Below are positions 57,776 through 64,000 of a stretch of DNA of 64,000 nucleotides, piece after piece. Under the pieces are notes generated by a model. It saw only the letters and a program-made list of their open reading frames with translations. It had not been told where the DNA came from and ran no database searches. The position numbers and the translations under genes were made by a program. Source of the DNA: Ursus arctos. Taxonomy: Eukaryota; Chordata; Mammalia; Carnivora; Ursidae. The stretch lies in contig NW_026622930.1 in assembly GCF_023065955.2 (NCBI RefSeq), forward strand, positions 15,849,449 through 15,913,448. Reading direction: 5' to 3'. How positions within the stretch are numbered: the first letter of the stretch is position 1; every line of letters starts with the position of its first letter.

Positions 57776-58758
57776 CTGAGAAGGGCCATTTTCTATATTA
57801 TGTTATGTAATGTTCTTTCTTCCCTATTTTTGAGCCAAATATCAGAGAAATCCTAGTCTTAATTCTGTGCAACTGCCATTGGAAGGATAATGTCTTGCTT
57901 TTCAAACTTCTAGTCCTTGAAACAAAGGAGTCATGATGATACCAGAAACCAAGTAGGTCATGTTCTCTGCTGTTCTATCTTAGTAAAGATTCTTTTTTTG
58001 TATGGGGCAAAGTGTGTTTTAGTCAACTAGTTTTTTGAAAAAAGTCACCAACATAAAATATAGGAGGCATAGATAAAAAAGAATTGGGTAAAAAACAGCT
58101 TAATATTAAAAATAGGGTTCAGGCTAAAAATAAGGCAATAACAGAGAAAAGAATTTATGTGTTGCTAGGGATTATATCTATCAAAGAGATCCCTGAGAGT
58201 CTGTGTGAGAGTTTGATTCAGGATTTCTCAGAGAATGTTCAAAGGAACATTAATCTTCTCAGATGTCTGGAAAACAAGGTTCCATCGAAAATAAGTTTGG
58301 GAAACCCCCACATATTCCATATCTTCTCTTGGAGGGTCAGAAGCCATATTGGTAATTGCAAGCTATGGGAGTTTTGAAGCTAGGAAAACAAAGAGAAGCA
58401 CAAAACTTACTTTGCTTAAAGTACTAAACCTAAACATTTGAAAGAAGAACTTCTTTGTATGCTATATATTAACATTGTAAGGGGCTAGTATTCCACAAAG
58501 TTCAGAAAATGTCATTCTATCACGTAAGTTTTCTCCTTCAGCTCCACACAGTAAAGAAAGCAGAACTGAAAATGGGAGACTCGATAGGGAGGGGTATCGT
58601 CCTTCCTCTCTTCCTATTCCTTCGAATTAAAATTTGAAAACACAGATTTTCATATGCTGTGGAGAAAGGTTGGAGATGAACTATGGAGGGAAATGTTAGG
58701 CAGCAAAATGAGATTTTTATGGTCTGAGAGCGTTAATATACTGTTGAGAAATCCGACC
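57776..58758. other. unassigned sequence
   Basis: About 1 kb without a recognised element. The 97-codon plus ORF at 58084-58377 has a Lys-rich start but no recognised domain. Confidence 0.4.
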
Positions 58759-58778
58759 TTTTTTTTTTTTTTTTTTTT
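58759..58778. repeat. T20 homopolymer
   Basis: Twenty T followed by 'caggtaaataag'. There is no element attached that explains it as a poly-A tail. Confidence 0.9.
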
Positions 58779-58839
58779 CAGGTAAATAAGGATTGCAATC
58801 CCCTTAGTATTCTTAGCATTCTGGAACAAGAACACTACA

Positions 58840-59035
58840 GGGGCACCTGGGTGGCTCAGTCAGTTAAGCATCTGACTCTTGATTTCAGCTCATGTCATGA
58901 TCTCAGGGTCATGAGATCAAGCCCTGAGTAGGGCTCCACGCTGGGCATGGAGGCTCCTTAAGATTCTCTCTCTCCCTCTTTCTCTGCCCCTCCCTAACCC
59001 CCTCCCCTCTCTAAATAAATAAACAAATTTAAAAA
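58840..59035 (+). mobile_element. CAN-SINE, older subfamily
   Basis: Plus-strand copy from 'ggggcacctgggtggctcag' to 'aaataaataaacaaattt'. The middle words 'tgactcttgatttcagctc' place it in an older subfamily. No clear TSD was found. Confidence 0.9.
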
Positions 59036-59889
59036 ATAGTACCATAATGTAGTACATAGGAACCATGTATAGATAAGAATGTTTAAGCTACCTCACCTGA
59101 AATTAACCCTTCTCCCAATGTTCTGGATTAAATTGTACCCAATTTCAGTGTTCTGAACCCTGTCATTATTGTTATTTTATTTCACTTTACTCTTCCTTAT
59201 TCGAAATGACACCGACAATATGCACACTTAATATATTTGATATATAGAGAGTGACCTAAATATGAACTACTATTCCACACACATATACGGGCACATTGCT
59301 CAAGGTTAAAAGCAGGGTATTTGAGCTAAAATAAAATTAGCGTGCTTCTAAGCTGACTACAGGGAAATTTTATTTCTTTATTTCTAATCATTTTCACATG
59401 GTGGAAATATTACTACTTATGATCCTAATGAAAATCTCCTAGTTTTCTGGCATTTTAGAAGTTATTTTAAGCTTCTTAAGTTTCACCTGTTTGGAAAGAG
59501 AAGAAATAAATAAAAGTTATTTATAATGGGAATTACATCATCATGGCAACAACTTTTCCAGGTACTATGCTCTTACACAACTATTAACCCCTAGTCTCTA
59601 TTTAGTATTCAAGAGAAATCTTGTTTCAGAAGGAAAAAAAAAATTGCCTGTCATCAAAAAGGACAAGACCCTCTATGTAAATTCAAATGATTTTCCCAAG
59701 ATGAAAATAGCTTTCCAGTCCCAAAATGATTACAATTTGCATTTTTCATATTTCCTTCTTGGTTGTTTTTTATTCTTATGGGATATGAATCACTGAGATC
59801 AAAATTCACTATCCTGGCTGAAGGATTAAGTTGAGACTCGTGACAAAGACAGTTGCACATCAAAATTTGTGCTCCTGTTTTCATGGTTT
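59036..59889. other. unassigned AT-rich sequence
   Basis: No repeat recognised. Confidence 0.45.
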
Positions 59890-60250
59890 TTTCTGGAAGG
59901 TAGCCACATTATCAGGAATGTTTCCCAGCCTGCCTTGCACTGACATGAGGCCAAGTGTTTAGTTCTTATCTGTGGAATATGAGAGAGGGTAATGTGTTTC
60001 ATTTCCATGCCAACTGATTTATGAGCTAAATATGGTTCCTCCATGTTGCATGTCTTTCCCCTAGGGCGATGCAAAGAACATTGAGAGGGAGGTAGAGAAT
60101 GGAAAGAACCAATATCATCAAAGCATCATCCCGGAACAGCCCCACTGACCAAGATTACCTGCATAGGTGGACTATATGAGAGAGAAATAAACCTCTTTGG
60201 AGTCAAGCCACTAAAATTTTGATGCAATTTTTAAATAGCAGGCATGGTTA
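59890..60250 (+). mobile_element. old LTR-like element
   Basis: 'ttcccagcctgccttgcac', 'gaggccaagtgtttagttct' and, near the 3' end, 'agagagaaataaacctcttt' with 'agccactaaaattttgatg' give an LTR-like arrangement with an AATAAA signal, similar to the element at 15800. Confidence 0.4.
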
Positions 60251-61237
60251 CCCTACCTATCATATGACATCTCACTATTCAATTCATCTACAAATTCATT
60301 AAATACATTAGGAAATAACGGTCAGGGTTGCATACATTTGCCTATTAAAACCAAGCCAACAAATACGTTTTACCGCACGCGGTGGTTGGGCCGAACCAAT
60401 GAATGACCACGGTCCTCCTCAGGCATTTGTAGATTGTGTCCTGCTAACGTTCACGTAGTTCTGTATCCAATAATTTTAGTGTTTGGTACCAAATTAACTA
60501 AATTAATTAGAGTTCTGGTCCCAAAGCAAGCCTGACACATTTTACTTATCATATGCTTAATATCGTTAAAGGGACAAAAGGATTACTGGCTAAAATTTCT
60601 TAGAAAGAAAGCAATTTGCCAGTAACTGTTTTTGGCCCCCAAAGCAAGAATTCACATTCATTTTATGAAATTCAGCCCATTTCCCAGTCTTCTTTGCATC
60701 CTGATTACTTTGTAACTCACATCTGTCCTACTGATCAGCTCACCTTATCTGAGTCCTTCCTGAGTCACTAAACAAAATGTTGAATAGGATGGAAAAGGGC
60801 TGAGGATATAATTATGTTGTGTGATAGAAAACATCTCCATAAACTTGATCTTGATCCGTGTCAACCCATCACTTCTATACTTCACTCTACTGCGCAGCCC
60901 TACCTATCTCCATCTGGAATGTTACCTGAAGCCTGCCTTCTTCCCAGCCCTTCCATGAATATTCCAGAGAGGTCCTGGATCTCTTCTCAGCTCCCACAAA
61001 TGACACTAATTCGTCATATAAAATAATTTCTCTGGCATTCAGCCTCTTTGATTTTATGTTGTGAGATTGTATATCTTGTGGCATGCTTTTTTGAAATCAC
61101 TCTTAGACTTCTGGGTCAAAGTGGTGTACGGGCCATGTAAGAAGACACAAAACAAAAATGCTGATTGCTATGTTAGCCTCTGGTAATAAATATTTTGCCG
61201 TGTTTGCTGTTTTGGGAGCTTGCTTTGTACACAAATC
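60251..61237. other. unassigned; small CpG cluster
   Basis: A local cluster of CpG at 60373-60396 ('accgcacgcggtggttggg') in otherwise AT-rich DNA. No repeat recognised. Confidence 0.4.
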
Positions 61238-61633
61238 TGTATTGGTTTGCTAGGGCTGCCAGAACAAAATGCCACAGACTGAGTGCCTTAACCAAACGTT
61301 ATTTTCTCATAGTTCTGGAAGCTAGCATTGTAAAATCAAGGTGTCAGCAGGTTTGGTTTCTTCTGGGGCCTCTTTCCTTGGTGGTGCAGGTGACCCCCTT
61401 CAGGCTGTGTCCTCACATAATCTTTCCTCCCCCCACATGTATCCTTGATGTCTCTTTGTGTGTCCTAATCTCATTTTCTCATACAGACACCAGTCAGATT
61501 GGATATAAGGGCCTTCCGTATTTTAACTTAATCACAACTTTAAGGGCTCTATCTCCAAATACTTCACGTTCTGAGGTACTGGGGGTTAGGGATCAACATA
61601 CGAATTCTGGGAGACACAGTTCAGCTCATAACA
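61238..61633 (-). mobile_element. MLT1-type solo LTR
   Basis: 'gtttgctagggctgccagaa', 'aaatgccacagactgagtgc', 'atagttctggaagctagca', 'caaggtgtcagcaggtttgg', 'cagacaccagtcagattgg' and 'ggtactgggggttagggatc' form the reverse-complement order of an MLT1 LTR. The 151-codon plus ORF here is a reading of the LTR. Confidence 0.78.
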
Positions 61634-61674
61634 AATATCTTCAGACTTAAGGTCTCTAGTAACATGTCTATAAA

Positions 61675-61800
61675 TCAGTGTTTCCCATCAGTAGTTTTCA
61701 AATCATCTGTATCAGAAGCACGTTTTAATATGCAAATTTCTAGGACTTCATTCTAGATGCTGTGAGTAAAAATCACTTAGGATATGGCTGGGGAAAACTT
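61675..61800. repeat. MER5-like hAT MITE fragment
   Basis: 'agtagttttcaaatcatctg', 'tatcagaagcacgttttaat' and 'gcaaatttctaggacttcat' resemble MER5-type elements. Confidence 0.45.
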
Positions 61801-62024
61801 CATTCTAAATAAACATCAATGGTGATTCTTATGTACATGATGTAGGGTTGGAAAACAACTGGTACAAAACATGAGATTTTTCTCCACCGTCTGAGCAAAG
61901 GGTGGTGGAAGGGTGAGAATTCATTTGTCTTTGGCTACTGAGTTATTTAACTCGTATCTAAATATGGGTGGATGACCACACACTGTCACTTAAATTCCAT
62001 CTCTTCTCTCATTCTGATTGACAG

Positions 62025-62070
62025 CTTCTTGGGGAGGAGGCCATGGCCTGGGCGCTGTTGCTATGGTAAC
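62025..62070. promoter_or_regulatory. candidate regulatory segment: PBX-MEIS site and RFX X-box
   Basis: Seen: TGATTGACAG at 62025-62034, which equals the decameric PBX-MEIS/PREP recognition sequence. GTTGCTATGGTAAC at 62057-62070 is a fully palindromic-style RFX X-box with both half-sites. They lie 22 bases apart in a local GC-rich segment outside any repeat I recognise. Known: RFX proteins bind X-boxes at ciliary and MHC class II promoters and at distal enhancers. Activity here is inference. Confidence 0.4.
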
Positions 62071-62105
62071 CCGGAGGGGCCTGCCAGTTGGGCTCAGGGG
62101 ATAGC

Positions 62106-62125
62106 TAAGCTCCAAGTGGAGCTTA
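62106..62125. repeat. short perfect palindrome, 9-base arms
   Basis: taagctcca and tggagctta separated by two bases, in the same GC-rich segment as the X-box. Confidence 0.85.
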
Positions 62126-62699
62126 TGTGGGGTGGGATCCAGAGATGCTGCCTGGTCTGCTAACAAAACAGATCAAGTCCTAGCAGAACTCCACTCCAGA
62201 GGTGACCAATATTTTGCCAAACTATATCACCATGCAAGGGAAAGAAGAGGGATAGGAGGGAAATCAGAATACCACCCCCACCTCTACCAACCATTCAATA
62301 GCAAGCAGTGTTTAACCAATTCTTGATGTCCGGGACTTGAGGAACTTAAGGTGGGTTGGAAGGAAAATGGTATCGGATCATTTGGAAGACTTATTAGCTA
62401 TGTGAGAAATGCCTTTAGGCTAGTCTCTGTTCCCTTCTCAAGGATCTAGGGGTAGGTAGAAAGAGGAGAGTGAGGAAAGGAAAAAATCTTTTCATCCCCT
62501 ACCTACAGGGTGTCATTAATATTAAAAAAAAGAAAAAAAAAGTCTGGGTTTAAATCCTGCCTTGGCAATTCCCATTTTGATGACTTTGGGGTTGCTGCTC
62601 ATGGAGTCAGAAGTGCAGTGCCTTATTCTCTCATCGACGGTGATGGTGGCAAAGGCGGTAGGGGGTGAATGATAGCTGGTTTAAATGTGCTTTTCGTCT
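62126..62699. other. unassigned sequence
   Basis: An A-rich run at 62523-62541. A MIR-like beginning ('gggtttaaatcctgccttgg') is visible near 62545 but cannot be followed. Confidence 0.4.
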
Positions 62700-63145
62700 T
62701 TTTAAAAATTTTTTACAAGGATTTAATTTTTTTAGAGCAGTTTTAAGTTTACAGCAAAACTGAGAGGAAAGGACAGAGATTTCCCATATCTTCCCTGTCC
62801 CCACACGTGCACAGCCTCCCCCGTATCAGCATCCCCCACCAGAATAGTACCTGTGTTGTAACTGATGGGCCCACACTGACACATCACCATCACCCAGTCT
62901 CTAGTTTACGTTAGGGCTCGCTCTTGGTGGCGTGCATTCTATGGGTTTGCACAAATGACGTGTGTCCGTCCTCACAGTATCATACAGAGTAGTTTCACTG
63001 CCCTAAAATTTCTCTACGATCCACTTGTCCGGCATCCCCCACTACCCCTGATCATTTTACTGTCTCCATAATTTTGCCTTTTCCAGAGTGTCTTACAGTG
63101 GGAATCATACCCTTAGTAGCCTTTTCAGATTGATGTTTTCCTCAT
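62700..63145 (-). mobile_element. old L1M 3' region
   Basis: Reversed L1M words, well preserved: 'tttagagcagttttaagttt', 'ggacagagatttcccatatc', 'cctcccccgtatcagcatcc', 'cattctatgggtttgcaca', 'catacagagtagtttcactg' and 'ctccataattttgccttttc'. Confidence 0.72.
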
Positions 63146-63852
63146 TATGTAAAATATGAGTTCCTGACAGAGGACAAATTCTGGTTATTCAGGTTATTAC
63201 AATTGTTATTATTAAAAGTCATATTGAGGAAGGCACCAGCTACCGGAGGCCAGCTCTTAGGCTGCAGTAAACATTGGGGAACATTCAGGAAGCTAGAATG
63301 ATGGGGGAGATTCGAATGCGAAAGCTCAGCTAGGAGCTCTGATTCATTCTGCTGCAGCCCTCACGGAGTTCGTCCCATAATAGGCACAGATTGTCTTTAC
63401 GTTGTGGGAGAGGATGTGATGAGGGTGGAGGTGCATAAACAGTTGAATACTTCCAAGTTTTACTGAGCCTTTTTTTTTTTTTTTTTCTTGTAACACACCA
63501 CTGTTCAATTCCTGTAAAGGCTTCAGGCGAAACACTGTGTTCCTACAGTGGAATGAGATACGTGCCATCATTTCATGCTGTCAGTGGACTGAGCTCAGGA
63601 GGTCAGGTGACACTCATCAGGGCTGTCTGACTGACTGTCCCAAATCTAAATTTTCAGGGTCAGGCCTATGGTTTAGCACAATTTAAGCCTGAAGAGAGTA
63701 CCGAACCTGTCTATATGTTTTTAAACCTGGTCTTAACTTCCCGGACAATCATGTATTCATTCTGTAATATGACACAGACTTGGTATCAGAATTTAAATGC
63801 ATGAAAGAGAGAAAAAGAAAGTTCAATATACGTCACTAAGGTCTAAGATATT
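63146..63852. other. unassigned sequence with T16 run
   Basis: T16 at 63471-63486. No element or exon recognised. Confidence 0.45.
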
Positions 63853-63868
63853 CTTTTTTTAAAAGATT

Positions 63869-63916
<48 letters not shown>

Positions 63917-64000
63917 AAGAGAGAAAGAGCATGTGAGCAGGGGGAGGGGTAGAGGAGAGGAGAGAGAATCTCAAGCAGACTTCATGCTGAGCGTGGAGCC
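63853..64000 (-). mobile_element. CAN-SINE, cut by the window end
   Basis: Minus-strand copy, tail first. The tail has expanded into (TTTA)n at about 63869-63915. The body then shows 'ctcaagcagacttcatgctg' and 'agcgtggagcc', the older form. The tRNA head lies beyond the window. Confidence 0.93.

Noticed and set aside
58759..58790. T20 followed by caggtaaat read as splice acceptor and donor
   Set aside because: The two signals overlap with no exon between them.
61195..61650. 151-codon plus-strand ORF
   Set aside because: It is a reading through an MLT1-type LTR in reverse orientation.
1..64000. CRISPR array, phage, operon or other prokaryotic system
   Set aside because: All tandem repeats are microsatellites without spacers, and the dispersed repeats are mammalian; no prokaryotic gene organisation is present.

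Overview
The window is 64 kb of AT-rich, CpG-poor mammalian nuclear DNA. It carries at least 13 tRNA-derived CAN-SINEs, recognisable by a 5' GGCGCCTGGGTGGCTCAG block and a (TAAA)n/ATCTTT tail, so the host is a carnivoran. The SINEs have the form seen in arctoid carnivorans (bears, pinnipeds, mustelids). The dog-type SINEC_Cf start was not seen, so a bear or seal is the best guess, not proven. No protein-coding gene, tRNA, rRNA or known ncRNA could be recognised. The window reads as a gene desert or the inside of a very large intron.

Layout. 0-9.5 kb: an MLT1-type LTR, an old L1M 3' end, L2 and MIR remnants, a hAT-like MITE and three CAN-SINEs. 9.5-16 kb: AT-rich DNA with a 108-bp-period duplication, an L1M relic on the minus strand, a MIR and LTR-like copies. 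16.3-16.8 kb: one CAN-SINE inserted into another. 18-23.5 kb: a short young L1 3' end, an ERVL LTR, MIR and L2 pieces and simple repeats. 23.5-28.3 kb: a stratified stack in which old L1M sequence holds a MITE, a 5'-inverted young L1 and three CAN-SINEs. 29.2-30.3 kb: a 1.1 kb young L1 on the minus strand with a perfect 16-bp target-site duplication (TSD) and ORF2 remains. 30-39 kb: few young insertions, a 168-bp TA-rich block and a good L2 reverse-transcriptase relic. 39-54 kb: LTRs, MIRs, L2, microsatellites and a 14.8 kb span without any young SINE. 53.05-53.17 kb: one exon-like open segment with good splice signals. 54-64 kb: five CAN-SINE insertions (one cut by the window end), old L1M and LTR copies, and at 62.0 kb a compact GC-rich segment with a PBX-MEIS site, an RFX X-box and a palindrome.

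Nothing here acts as an operon or pathway. The contents are mobile-element fossils of several ages plus a few candidate regulatory or exonic segments. Family names were assigned by recognising consensus-like motifs from memory, so subfamily labels for old elements are approximate and edges are good to roughly 10-30 bases unless a TSD is given.
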